Notes: a model not told the origin generated them from the letters alone. A stretch of DNA of 54,047 bases from DASSUW01 sp036520135 (GCA_036520135.1 DATDKF010000110.1:1-54047); one strand, 5' to 3'; positions 8,846-15,653 are shown, numbered from the stretch's first letter. Numbers and translations are program-made.

Positions 8846-9061
8846 CTACGGTGGCCGGCGCGCCATCGTCCAGCTTTCGCACGACGCCGGGCCGCGGCGC
8901 GGTTCGTGTGCGGTCCCGCGAAACACCGCGGCGCCCAGGGTGTGGGCGACCGCCTCGGCCAAGCCCTCCCGAATTTCGGCCCAGCGGTCGATGGCGCTGT
9001 CGTCCACCACTGCCTCGGGCACCGGCACGATGGCGGCGATCTCCTCGGCCTCCAGGGTCAC
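8846..9061 (-). pseudogene. relic of a phage major capsid protein (HK97-type) gene
   Basis: A short minus-strand ORF encodes TLEAEEIAAIVPVPEAVVDD followed by RWAEIREGLAEAVAHTLGAA and VFRG. This pattern (aaIvPvPEaV.dDs..d.Wae.R..laeAvg...daAv..G) resembles the mid-region of HK97-fold phage major capsid proteins. Only about 55 residues match; the sequence then degenerates into low-complexity Arg/Pro-rich translation and there is no upstream or downstream phage gene. I therefore treat it as a leftover fragment. It sits in the 422-bp gap between the CBS-protein start and the small membrane protein, outside the tRNA-Pro island. A homology search would settle it. Confidence 0.5.
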
Positions 9062-9234
9062 TTCCGCCGCGCTGCCTCGGTGGCTTGCCCGGCGCCCGGG
9101 TCAGTAATTCGTAACACCGCGACAAGGGGTCTTGACGGATGTCGCTTGGCGCGCCGAACGGCACGCTCTCCCTAGCCCGTTCGGCAGCTAGCCGGGGCGC
9201 TGACCCCGACAACCTCCAGCAAAGGAGCGCCGCA

Positions 9235-9522
9235 ATGTCCGCCACGATCACCCCACCCGCCACCGTGGACGCGCCGCTCGACACCGCGGCACAGCCTCCC
9301 CGGCCTGTTGCAGCCCCAGAGCGGATCCGCATGGAACCTGATGCCGCGTCGCCGCGCCGCAGCCGCCCGAGCGTGTCGAGCGAACGGTTCCGCGAAGCGC
9401 TGTTCGCTGCCACCTGGATTCCGGCCCTGGCTGTCGCGAGTGCGGTCGCCGCTGTCATGTTGGCCGTCTCACAGCCGATCGTGGTCGCCGGCGTGTTGTA
9501 CCGGCAGCGCCGATACCGCTAA
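9235..9522 (+). CDS. small C-terminally anchored membrane protein, unknown function
   Basis: 95 aa. ATG at 9235 is preceded by AAAGGAG at 9221-9227, a good ribosome site, which decides the start. Residues 1-50 are Pro/Ala/Arg-rich and probably disordered (TPPATVDAPLDTAAQPPRPV). Residues 55-88 form one long hydrophobic stretch (ALFAATWIPALAVASAVAAV and on), ending in a basic RQRRYR tail. It looks like a single-pass membrane protein with a cytoplasmic basic end. I do not recognise a family. A pair of alternative hairpins lies about 145 bp downstream. Confidence 0.6.
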   Translation: MSATITPPATVDAPLDTAAQPPRPVAAPERIRMEPDAASPRRSRPSVSSERFREALFAATWIPALAVASAVAAVMLAVSQPIVVAGVLYRQRRYR

Positions 9523-9666
9523 GAGGTCGTCGCTTCACACCGCACCGCCCTCACTGGTCGTACACCGGAAGCCGTCTCTCGCCAGGCGGATTTCCCGATG
9601 TTGCAGCCGCAACTGCGGTCAAGGCGACGACGAAGAGCCGCCAGCTCCGGCGGCGCTCACGACGCC

Positions 9667-9707
9667 GTCCCCGCGACTCAGGAGCGGGGACTTCTGCTGC
9701 TCCTGAG
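9667..9707 (+). terminator. two mutually exclusive hairpins downstream of the small membrane protein
   Basis: Arms GTCCCCGC (9667-9674) and GCGGGGAC (9684-9691) form a perfect 8-bp stem with a 9-nt loop. CTCAGGAG (9677-9684) can instead pair with CTCCTGAG (9700-9707), also 8 bp. The second hairpin uses the loop and first base of the closing arm of the first, so only one can form. There is no uridine tract, so intrinsic termination is uncertain. It lies just before the left attachment repeat of the island. Confidence 0.4.
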
Positions 9708-9738
9708 GCTACCCGAGGACTCGTGACCCCTCCGGGCC

Positions 9739-9788
9739 TGAGTCGGGGAGACAGGATTTGAACCTGCGACCGCCCGGCCCCCAGCCGG
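9739..9788. repeat. left attachment-site repeat (partial tRNA-Pro copy)
   Basis: Identical over 50 bp to 14119-14168. It contains the tRNA-Pro 3' end from the discriminator base through the T arm, variable loop and anticodon stem-loop, then diverges one base after CCAGCCGG. No complete tRNA is present here, as expected for an att copy left by integration at the 3' side of a tRNA gene. Confidence 0.85.
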
Positions 9789-9865
9789 ATTTCGCACTTT
9801 TCTCTGAGTTGGAGAAATGGCTATTTGCAGGAATGTCTTAGTTCTCGGTGCTTCTGAGATGTCCT

Positions 9866-9891
9866 GAAATTGGACCCCGAACTGGACCCCG
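9866..9891 (+). repeat. left subterminal repeat with two TGGACCCC boxes
   Basis: GAAATTGGACCCCGAACTGG followed by ACCCCG; nearly identical to 14035-14057 near the other end of the element, with a one-base difference in spacing. Each copy holds two TGGACCCC boxes in direct order. The position just inside both att repeats suggests arm-type integrase binding sites, which is inference. Confidence 0.55.
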
Positions 9892-9935
9892 AGCGTGTGT
9901 TCGGGTCAGTCCGGCGGGTCCGTACGGTGTCGCCC

Positions 9936-10292
9936 GTGGCCAAACGGCGATGGCGGTTCTACGAGACGTCGGCGGGACGCAAGGTCGTGCGCGAGCAGCT
10001 CGACGCACTCGACGCCGACCACGCCGCCGAGATCACGGCGGCCATGGCCGAGGTCCGCCGCGAGGGTCGTCGCGCTGCCAAGCACCTCCGCGGCGACGTC
10101 TGGGACGTCAAGGCCGACTACAAGGGCCTCGCCTACCGCGTGCTGTTCGCCGAGGAAGGCGACGAGGGACAGGTCTGCCTCGCCCTCGAGCTGTTCAGCA
10201 AGAAGTCGCAGAAGACCCCGCCGCAGACGATCACGCTCGCCGAGCGCCGGCTGCGCGACTGGCGCAGCCGCGGACGCAACACCGGCCGATAG
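9936..10292 (+). CDS. higB: HigB/RelE-superfamily toxin (phage-derived Gp49-like type)
   Basis: 118 aa; GTG at 9936 gives VAKRRWRFYETSAGRKVVRE. An upstream in-frame start at 9870 runs into the repeat and is less likely. The middle has KHLRGDVWDVKADYKGLAYR then VLFAEE, the core strand pattern of RelE/HigB-like mRNA interferases, followed by LELFSKKSQKTPPQTITLAE, characteristic of the Gp49-like subfamily. An XRE-type antitoxin gene lies 38 bp downstream, so this is toxin-first HigBA order. It should cleave mRNA at the ribosome when free of antitoxin. It is cargo of the tRNA-Pro island. Confidence 0.85.
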   Translation: MAKRRWRFYETSAGRKVVREQLDALDADHAAEITAAMAEVRREGRRAAKHLRGDVWDVKADYKGLAYRVLFAEEGDEGQVCLALELFSKKSQKTPPQTITLAERRLRDWRSRGRNTGR

Positions 10293-10322
10293 CGATATCA
10301 TTCCCGGCATATCATTGCTAGT
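10291..10322 (+). promoter_or_regulatory. probable operator between toxin and antitoxin genes
   Basis: The 38-bp gap holds a direct repeat ATATCATT (10295-10302 and 10309-10316) inside an imperfect palindrome with outer arms TAGC...GCTA. Local AT content is high for this genome. HigA-type antitoxins usually bind such sites to repress their operon; an internal promoter giving extra antitoxin is plausible. Both points are inference from position and symmetry. Confidence 0.45.
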
Positions 10323-10330
10323 ATGGCCTT

Positions 10331-10693
10331 ATGGCCGATTCGCACGACGATCTCGACGCCTACATCGATGAGCGCACAGCTCGGGAACCCGGGTTCCGCG
10401 CCCAGCACGCGGCCGCCGTCAGCCGCCGCGAGATGATGCGCCGCATGGCCGATGCACGGCTGGCCGCCGACCGAACCCAGACCGAGCTCGGCGCCGCAGT
10501 CGGCACTTCACAGGCCCAGATCGCCCGTATCGAGAAGGGTGACGCCGACTGCCGGATCTCGTCGGTCGAGCGCTACGCCGCTGCCCTCGGCTTCGAGGTC
10601 AGGTACCAGCTCATCCCGGTGACGGGCGCACGGAAGACCGCGAAGCCGGCTGCCGCCAAGCGGTCGCGTGAGTCTCGGCGGCTGGCCTCATGA
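10331..10693 (+). CDS. higA: XRE-family antitoxin (HigA-like)
   Basis: 120 aa, ATG at 10331. Residues 33-85 form a helix-turn-helix: MADARLAADRTQTELGAAVG then TSQAQIARIEKGDADCRISS and VERYAAALGFEV. This is the usual Cro/C1-type DNA-binding unit, and the Lys/Ala-rich C-terminus is probably flexible. It follows the HigB-like toxin gene and should neutralise it and autoregulate through the palindromic gap upstream. Its stop overlaps the start of the next XRE gene (ATGA at 10690), so the three genes probably form one operon. Confidence 0.85.
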   Translation: MADSHDDLDAYIDERTAREPGFRAQHAAAVSRREMMRRMADARLAADRTQTELGAAVGTSQAQIARIEKGDADCRISSVERYAAALGFEVRYQLIPVTGARKTAKPAAAKRSRESRRLAS

Positions 10694-10977
10694 CGACGTT
10701 CGACGAGTTCATCGCCGATCTCACCGAGGCGCTCGCGCCGAGGGCCCCGGATGCTGTTGCCGAGCTCGACGCGTTCGGCCTGCGATTCTCGCTCGCCCGC
10801 CAGCTCGCCGCCCGGCGGCGCGCGCTGCACCTCTCGCAGCGGGAGCTCTCCGAGCGCACCGTGATCGATCGGGCGGAGATCAGCCGGATCGAGCGGGGCG
10901 AAGCGGACGTCACGGCGGCGACGCTGGGCACCCTGACTCGTCCCCTGGGCGTCGACGTGAGCCTGGTGCCGCGCTGA
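10690..10977 (+). CDS. second XRE-family transcriptional regulator
   Basis: 95 aa, ATG at 10690 overlapping the previous stop by 4 bp. The helix-turn-helix lies at about residues 35-88 (LARQLAARRRALHLSQRELS, then ERTVIDRAEISRIERGEADV). It is a small stand-alone regulator of the same fold as the preceding antitoxin but clearly divergent in sequence. It could be a second antitoxin, a paralogue that tunes the HigBA operon, or an element regulator; I see no partner toxin after it. Confidence 0.8.
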   Translation: MTTFDEFIADLTEALAPRAPDAVAELDAFGLRFSLARQLAARRRALHLSQRELSERTVIDRAEISRIERGEADVTAATLGTLTRPLGVDVSLVPR

Positions 10978-11053
10978 GCGGGCATCTGTTTTCCACGCAC
11001 GTTGCGGATCTCGCCCTCGATGCCGACCGATGCCCCTCCTACGCTCGCGAGCC

Positions 11054-12367
11054 ATGAGCGAGAAGCGGCATCGGCAGCAGCAGCGACGCCAGCGGCGCAA
11101 GGCGCAGGGACGCCCGGGAGCGTCCTCGGTGCGCCGGCCCTCGGGGCCCCGCGGGGCCGACGCAGAGCTCGAGGAGATGCTCGCCGGAATCGCCCAGCTC
11201 GCCGCGAGCGACGCCGATCAGCCCGAAGACGCGCTCGACGCCGAACAGTGGGCCTCGACCATCCTGGGCATGATGCATGCCGCGCCGCTGCCGCCGGGCG
11301 AGGACGTCGCAGACACGTTCCTGCCCGGATTCATCAGCGCCCTGGAGGGTCTGGGCACACGCAAGGCGCTGGCGACCCTTCGCGCACTCGCGGCCGTCAG
11401 CGCGCCGGACTACGCAGCGGCCGCGAGCGCGGCCGCAGATCGTCTCGCCGCGACGGGCTTGCGCGAACCTGGATGGGCGGCTGACCTCGGCGGCGCGCAG
11501 CCGACCGCGGCGGCGCTGATGTACGAGGAGGCCTTCGACGACGGCATGAGCATCATGGTCGAGTTCACCGCGCCGAACGTCGAGACGCACACCATCGGCG
11601 TCTACATCGACCACAACATGGGCGGTCTCGTGAAGGACGTCTTCCTCGCGGGCCCGCTCAGCGAGGTCCGCACCCAGATGCGAAGCACAGCGCCCAATCA
11701 GGTCGGCCTCGCAATCCGTGACCTCCCTCTCGACGAGGCGCGCGCCCGCGCGGAGGCCGCGTTCGACATGCTCGACCACACCTGGGGTGCGCCGGTTGAC
11801 GAGGACGTCGGCCCGATGCGCGCGCTCATCGAGGCGCGCCTGCGGCTGCTGCCCGAGGGGCTCGAAGTGCCCGACGACTACGTCGAGGTCACCCCCAAGG
11901 AGCGCGAGGCGCTGCTCGAGGACTTCCTCTCCTCCCCCGAAGGCCAGTGCTGGCGCGGCAACGAGGACGCTGAGGACGTCGCGCAGCTCGCGATCGACTT
12001 CGGCGCGGGCTACAACCACGGCGGGCCGCTGCGTTGGAGCCCGGTCGTCGTCGAGATCTTCATGACGAGCTGGCTGGCGCGGAAGGTCACGCGCGACCCG
12101 GAGTTCTTCGCGCGGGTCCCCGAGGTCCTGCCCGACTGGGTGAGGTACGCGGGCCGCCGGAGGGGCGTCCCGGCGGCGCCGCTGGGCGAGGCCGTAGGCG
12201 CGGTCGCGGAGTTCAACATGGAGATGCTCGACGCAGTGACCGACCCGCAGGCGTGGGGCCCGGCGAAGACCTTCGCCGTCGCCGCGTTGGAGGCCGGTGT
12301 GGACCTCACCGACGAGGCCGAGGTCGAGCGGTTCATCGAGCGCTACAACGACGGGCTCGCCGCGTAG
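11054..12367 (+). CDS. hypothetical protein, island cargo
   Basis: 437 aa from ATG at 11054; the upstream in-frame ATG at 11030 adds eight residues unlike the rest. The N-terminus is strongly basic (KRHRQQQRRQRRKAQGR), then Ala-rich helices (ALATLRALAAVSAPDYAAAA). A central beta region contains MYEEAFDDGMSIMVEFTAPN and HTIGVYIDHNMGGLVKDVFL, and the C-terminal half has RWSPVVVEIFMTSWLARKVT. There is no signal peptide or membrane segment. I cannot name a family. The basic start hints at nucleic-acid or ribosome association. Its 3' end overlaps the convergent hypothetical gene by 35 bp. Confidence 0.75.
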   Translation: MSEKRHRQQQRRQRRKAQGRPGASSVRRPSGPRGADAELEEMLAGIAQLAASDADQPEDALDAEQWASTILGMMHAAPLPPGEDVADTFLPGFISALEGLGTRKALATLRALAAVSAPDYAAAASAAADRLAATGLREPGWAADLGGAQPTAAALMYEEAFDDGMSIMVEFTAPNVETHTIGVYIDHNMGGLVKDVFLAGPLSEVRTQMRSTAPNQVGLAIRDLPLDEARARAEAAFDMLDHTWGAPVDEDVGPMRALIEARLRLLPEGLEVPDDYVEVTPKEREALLEDFLSSPEGQCWRGNEDAEDVAQLAIDFGAGYNHGGPLRWSPVVVEIFMTSWLARKVTRDPEFFARVPEVLPDWVRYAGRRRGVPAAPLGEAVGAVAEFNMEMLDAVTDPQAWGPAKTFAVAALEAGVDLTDEAEVERFIERYNDGLAA

Positions 12368-13268
12368 CGACCTCAGTCTGCCTGCGTCCGGCGCCACTCC
12401 TCCACTCCGCCGCAAGGACCCAGCCGGCGTCGCGGCACCCGTCGCAGCTGACCGCGTACCACGGGAAACGCGCCGCGGTGCAGGACAGCACGCCGGTGAG
12501 GCCGCAGCAATCGCAGATCGTCGCGCTCTCCTTCTCGAACGTCTCGACGAGGCGCTCGAACTCAGCCGTCCGCCGGGCTTGGTCCGCGGCGGCGAGAAGC
12601 CCTTCGCCCGATTCGCGGAACGCCTCGACCCGTACCGACCACTCGTCGTGCGCCGGCACGAACACCGCGTCGTAGCCGCTCTGCCAGGCATCGCCGACGG
12701 GTCCTTCGCGGCTGGCGTCCTTCGGTCCCAGGATCTCGGCGAGGTCCGCAAGCGATGGGCATCGCGGTTCGACGGCGCGCAGTTCCGCGGGAAGGTCGTC
12801 GTCGCTGTCGAACTCGACGTACAGGCCCAGCGTGCCGAACTTCTCCTTGAGCTTGTGCACGACGAACGTCGGGCAGACGTCCGCCAGTTCGCGCTCGGCG
12901 CGCGCTAGCAGCGCAAACCAGCCGGACGAGCAGCTGATCCACCTGCCCCATCCGTCGGGGATCCGCAGGAGAAGACGCAGCAGCGCTTGCTCGTGCTCGC
13001 CGGCGTCGTCCGGCACGTGCATGGCGTCGACGATCTCGTGGAGATCCATCCCCGACGCGACCTGCCGGGCCTGGTCGAAGGCGGCCCCGAAGCCGATGCT
13101 GTCGCCCGCCGCAGCGCCGCTGACCGCGTCGCGCATCGCGTCGCCGAACGCGTCCATCTGCGCCTGTGCCTGGGCAGGCAGCATCTGCGCGACAGCTCGC
13201 GCGTCGCCGCTCGCGTACCGGCGGAAGACCTCGCGGACCACGTCATCGCGGATGTGCGCTTCGGACAC
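12333..13268 (-). CDS. hypothetical protein with C-terminal CxxC-type zinc-ribbon-like segment, island cargo
   Basis: 311 aa from GTG at 13268 (VSEAHIRDDVVREVFRRYAS); an ATG at 13301 would start inside the integrase remnant and is less likely. The protein is acidic and mostly helical. Near the C-terminus CDCCGLTGVLSC and CDGCRDAGW give two Cys pairs separated by about 20 residues, a plausible zinc-binding ribbon. The middle has DGWGRWISCSSGWFALLARA, WFAL-type helices and KLKEKFGTLGLYVEFD, which also occurs in phage- and plasmid-linked hypothetical proteins. Function unknown. It follows the integrase remnant on the same strand. Confidence 0.7.
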   Translation of the reverse strand: MSEAHIRDDVVREVFRRYASGDARAVAQMLPAQAQAQMDAFGDAMRDAVSGAAAGDSIGFGAAFDQARQVASGMDLHEIVDAMHVPDDAGEHEQALLRLLLRIPDGWGRWISCSSGWFALLARAERELADVCPTFVVHKLKEKFGTLGLYVEFDSDDDLPAELRAVEPRCPSLADLAEILGPKDASREGPVGDAWQSGYDAVFVPAHDEWSVRVEAFRESGEGLLAAADQARRTAEFERLVETFEKESATICDCCGLTGVLSCTAARFPWYAVSCDGCRDAGWVLAAEWRSGAGRRQTEVATRRARRCSAR

Positions 13269-13281
13269 CCGATCACCAGGC

Positions 13282-13605
13282 CTACGCCCGGGCCGTCCCA
13301 CCGGTGACCCGGCCTTCGGCAGTCACCAGCTCCTCCGCGAACGCCGCGTTGACGATCTCGACCTCGTGGGCGCTCGGCGCATAGTGCGCGTAGATCTGCG
13401 TGGTCTTGGAATCGGCGTGGCCGAGGAACTCCTGGATCGTGCGCATCGGCTGGCCGGACGCCGCAAGGTGTGTCGCGAAGGTGTGGCGCAGATCGTGGAA
13501 CCGGATCGGACGCACGCCGGCCTCGACGCACGCCGCCTTGAAGCGCCGCGTGAGCTTCGTGCGATCGAGCGGCCGACCCGACAGCGGGTGGGCGCGCGTC
13601 GCGCA
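13282..13605 (-). pseudogene. tyrosine recombinase (integrase), C-terminal remnant
   Basis: About 105 residues survive: GRPLDRTKLTRRFKAACVEA, then VRPIRFHDLRHTFATHLAAS, and IQEFLGHADSKTTQIYAHYA. The HxLRHTFAT box, LGH box and the catalytic Tyr in TQIYAHY are intact, but the N-terminal arm-binding and core-binding domains and the first catalytic Arg are absent. Upstream, the sequence passes directly into an hsdM fragment in another frame near 13595. The stub cannot be a complete recombinase and probably lacks its own start. It marks the former mobility gene of the tRNA-Pro element. Confidence 0.8.
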
Positions 13606-13954
13606 TGTGGTGCGAGTACGTCGAGTCGTCACCTCCGATCTGACGCAGGAACGGGAACACCCGCTCGGAGACGATCCCGAACATCTCACCGGGCCCGCGA
13701 TCCTTGAATCGAGACCAACGTAGGTCCGCGTACGGCTGGCCCGTCTCGTCGGTCCCCACCGGGAATATCGGCGCTTCGATCGGGACTCCGAGCCGGTTGG
13801 CGCGGTTCTCCTTCGCGGTCTGAAGGTCGTCCAACCTCCGAATGAAGAGCAGGTAGGTGATCTGCTCCATGACCTCAAGCGGGTTAGCGATCCCACCCGA
13901 CCAGAACGCGTCCCAGATGCGGTCGACGCTCGCCTTCAGCTCCCCGGTGATCAT
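13592..13954 (-). pseudogene. hsdM: type I restriction-modification methyltransferase subunit, N-terminal fragment
   Basis: ATG at 13954 opens 121 residues of a normal HsdM N-terminus: DRIWDAFWSGGIANPLEVME, QITYLLFIRRLDDLQTAKEN, and GGDDSTYSHHMRDAR. The family continues from this point with the helical domain and then the SAM-binding and NPPF motifs; here all of that is missing and the sequence switches into an integrase C-terminus in a different frame. The fragment cannot methylate DNA. HsdS and HsdR are not in the window. A deletion during decay of the element is the simplest reading. Confidence 0.8.
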
Positions 13955-14034
13955 CGGCGCTGAGGCTACCTTCGCCGGCCCCGGCGTACCTCGAATCGGC
14001 TCCCGAAGGGCTTCTCCAGCGACTCAGTGGAGAA

Positions 14035-14057
14035 AAATTGGACCCCAACTGGACCCC
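14035..14057 (+). repeat. right subterminal repeat with two TGGACCCC boxes
   Basis: Counterpart of 9866-9891 in the same orientation, with CCCC-AACTGG instead of CCCCGAACTGG. It lies 61 bp inside the right attachment repeat. Confidence 0.55.
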
Positions 14058-14118
14058 GTCGGAGCGCACCGCACCGGCCCTCGACGAGAGAAAATGCCTG
14101 CAAAAGCAGACCTTTTCT

Positions 14119-14168
14119 TGAGTCGGGGAGACAGGATTTGAACCTGCGACCGCCCGGCCCCCAGCCGG
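14119..14168. repeat. right attachment-site repeat within tRNA-Pro
   Basis: 50 bp identical to 9739-9788. Nearly all of it overlaps the 3' portion of the tRNA-Pro gene, so integration regenerated the tRNA at this end. Confidence 0.85.
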
Positions 14169-14196
14169 GTGCGCTACCAGACTGCGCCACTCCCCG
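14123..14196 (-). tRNA. tRNA-Pro (anticodon GGG)
   Basis: 74 nt, CCA not encoded. Acceptor stem CGGGGAG/CUCCCCG is perfect, anticodon stem CCCGG/CCGGG closes a CUGGGGG loop with GGG at positions 34-36, and the T arm has CAGGUUCAAAUCCUG. Discriminator A. Its 3' part is duplicated at 9739-9788, making it the insertion site of the island. Confidence 0.93.
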
Positions 14197-14209
14197 ATAT
14201 GTCGTACAG

Positions 14210-14280
14210 AGCGGGCGACGGGAATCGAACCCGCCCTAGAAGCTTGGAAGGCTTCTGTGCAACCACAACACTTCGCCCGC
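14210..14280 (-). tRNA. tRNA-Gly (anticodon UCC)
   Basis: 71 nt. Acceptor GCGGGCG/CGCCCGC, D arm GUGU...GCAC, anticodon stem GAAGC/GCUUC with loop CUUCCAA, T loop UUCGAUU. Discriminator U, as usual for bacterial tRNA-Gly. It lies 13 bp upstream of tRNA-Pro on the same strand, so both may come from one precursor. Confidence 0.93.
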
Positions 14281-14318
14281 AAGCGTCGGCCCGATGATAG
14301 CCGTGGCGGGGGCGCCTG

Positions 14319-15152
14319 TCAGGCGCGCGGGCGGCGTTCCTCGGTGGGCACCGTCCCCTCCTCGTCGAGCAGCGACGGCGGCGGCCACGCGCCGAACCAG
14401 TTATCGCGCGCGCCGTCGAGCGTGACCACGGACCCGGAGAGCACGCGGCCGAGCGGGGAAGCGGCGAGCGCGACCAGCCAGGCGTGCTCCTGCTCGGAGC
14501 CCAGCCGCTGGAGCGGGACGGTGCGGGCCGCCGCGCGCCACACCGGCTCGGGGTACTTGCGCAGCGACTCGGTGTCGAAGTGGCCGGCCGCCAGCGCGAC
14601 CACGGCGATGCCATCGTCCGCCCACTCGCGCGCGAGCGCGCACGTGTAGCCCTCGACCGCGGCGCGGGCGGCGCTCGAGTGGGTCATCCCGGGCAGGCCG
14701 TGGTGGGGCGAGAGCGTGATGTTGACGATCGTGCCGCCGCCCGCCGGGCGCATCGCGAGCCCGACGGCGGTGCGTGACATCAGCTCGGTGCCGCCGACGT
14801 TCAACCCCGTCACGGCCTGCCAGCCCTTGAGCTCGATCGCCTCGGCGGGCACGAAGTACTGGCCGCCGGCGTTGTTGACGAGCACGTCGAGGCGGCCGTG
14901 GGTCTGCAGGCACGTGCGGACGATCCGCTCGGCGTCGGCACCGTCGCGGATGTCGCCGGTCACGTACGAGGCGCGCGGGCCGATCTCGGCGGCCGCCGCG
15001 GCAAGCACATCCTCGCGCCGGCCGGCGATCACGACGCGCGCTCCACACGCCGCGAGCTCGCGCGCCGCAGCCTTCCCGAGCCCCGTTCCGCCGCCCGTGA
15101 CGAGGGTCACACGTTCGTTGAGAACGTCTTCCGCAAACACCTCGGATCTCAT
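14319..15152 (-). CDS. short-chain dehydrogenase/reductase family protein with altered catalytic motif
   Basis: 277 aa from ATG at 15152; 32 further in-frame codons upstream overlap the oppositely oriented 45-aa ORF and look non-coding. The Rossmann motif VTLVTGGGTGLGKAAARELA, the NNAG motif (LDVLVNNAGGQYF) and the central LSPHHGLPGM strand are typical of SDRs related to 2,4-dienoyl-CoA or trans-2-enoyl-CoA reductases. The usual catalytic YxxxK is replaced: the position reads HSSAARAAVEGYT, so both Tyr and Lys are absent. Either a different residue serves as acid/base, as in some enoyl reductase relatives, or the protein is not a classical dehydrogenase. Substrate unknown. Confidence 0.85.
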   Translation of the reverse strand: MRSEVFAEDVLNERVTLVTGGGTGLGKAAARELAACGARVVIAGRREDVLAAAAAEIGPRASYVTGDIRDGADAERIVRTCLQTHGRLDVLVNNAGGQYFVPAEAIELKGWQAVTGLNVGGTELMSRTAVGLAMRPAGGGTIVNITLSPHHGLPGMTHSSAARAAVEGYTCALAREWADDGIAVVALAAGHFDTESLRKYPEPVWRAAARTVPLQRLGSEQEHAWLVALAASPLGRVLSGSVVTLDGARDNWFGAWPPPSLLDEEGTVPTEERRPRA

Positions 15153-15212
15153 CGCACCGCCCACCCGCGCCGATGATATGGACACCGAAAAAACGGGAAC
15201 ACCAGGAAGGTC

Positions 15213-15350
15213 ATGCAGATCCCAGGCGTCCACATCGAGACCCTGCACAACCCGGTTCGCTACACGTACGCGCAGATCGAGAAGGCGTGCGCGATCGCGC
15301 AGCTGCTCAACCGGGGGAAGCTGGTTCTCGTCGAGCCGCCTCGGCGCTGA
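15213..15350 (+). CDS. 45-aa protein of unknown function
   Basis: ATG at 15213 follows AGGAAGG (15204-15210), a good ribosome site. The product starts MQIPGVHIETLHNPVRYTYA and continues QIEKACAIAQLLNRGKLVLV before EPPRR-stop. Third codon positions are almost all G or C, as in genuine genes of this genome, and the amino-acid composition is normal rather than Arg/Ala noise. No signal or membrane segment; a short beta strand followed by a helix is likely. It is divergent from the SDR gene, about 60 bp away. I do not recognise a family. Confidence 0.6.
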   Translation: MQIPGVHIETLHNPVRYTYAQIEKACAIAQLLNRGKLVLVEPPRR

Positions 15351-15506
15351 TTGATCGCCGCGCCGGCCGGTAGGGGGCAGAGCGCGCGCGAAGGGTCAGG
15401 GTCGGGGGGCGTACAGCATCACCGCGCGCAGTTCACGTCGGACGACGACGGCCTTGGGGCTCATGACGACGCGGCGCGCCGCCGCCCTTGACCACGTCGA
15501 TTCGAG

Positions 15507-15578
15507 CGGGGGACCAGGGAATCGAACCCCAACCTGCGGTTTTGGAGACCGCCATCCTAGCCGTTGGACCAGTCCCCC
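15507..15578 (-). tRNA. tRNA-Trp (anticodon CCA)
   Basis: 72 nt. Acceptor GGGGGAC/GUCCCCC, D arm GUCC...GGAU, anticodon stem GCGGU/ACCGC closing loop CUCCAAA, T arm UGGGG-UUCGAUU-CCCUG with two wobble pairs. Discriminator G, as expected for bacterial tRNA-Trp. Confidence 0.9.
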
Positions 15579-15653
15579 GAGAGACCGAGCCTCGGCGATT
15601 GTAGACGTCGCGACTGGGGGTTCCGTCCGGATCATACGCGAACATGTGTTCGC

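Larger units (their letters stand above)
9739..14168. mobile_element. degraded integrative element in tRNA-Pro
   Basis: A 50-bp perfect direct repeat (9739-9788 and 14119-14168) brackets the segment, and the right copy is the 3' half of an intact tRNA-Pro gene. Inside are a HigB-like toxin gene, two XRE regulators, two long hypothetical genes, an integrase C-terminus and an hsdM 5' fragment. The layout matches a tRNA-targeted integrative element that has lost its integrase N-terminus and most of a type I restriction locus, so it is probably immobile on its own. A second repeated motif (TGGACCCC pairs) lies just inside each end. Confidence 0.8.

Noticed and set aside
11039..12751. 570-aa minus-strand ORF over the island cargo gene
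   Set aside because: Antisense shadow with Arg/Asp/Val-biased composition.
15402..15470. 22-aa minus-strand ORF (MSPKAVVVRRELRAVMLYAP)
   Set aside because: No clear ribosome site and too short to support; kept out of the features.
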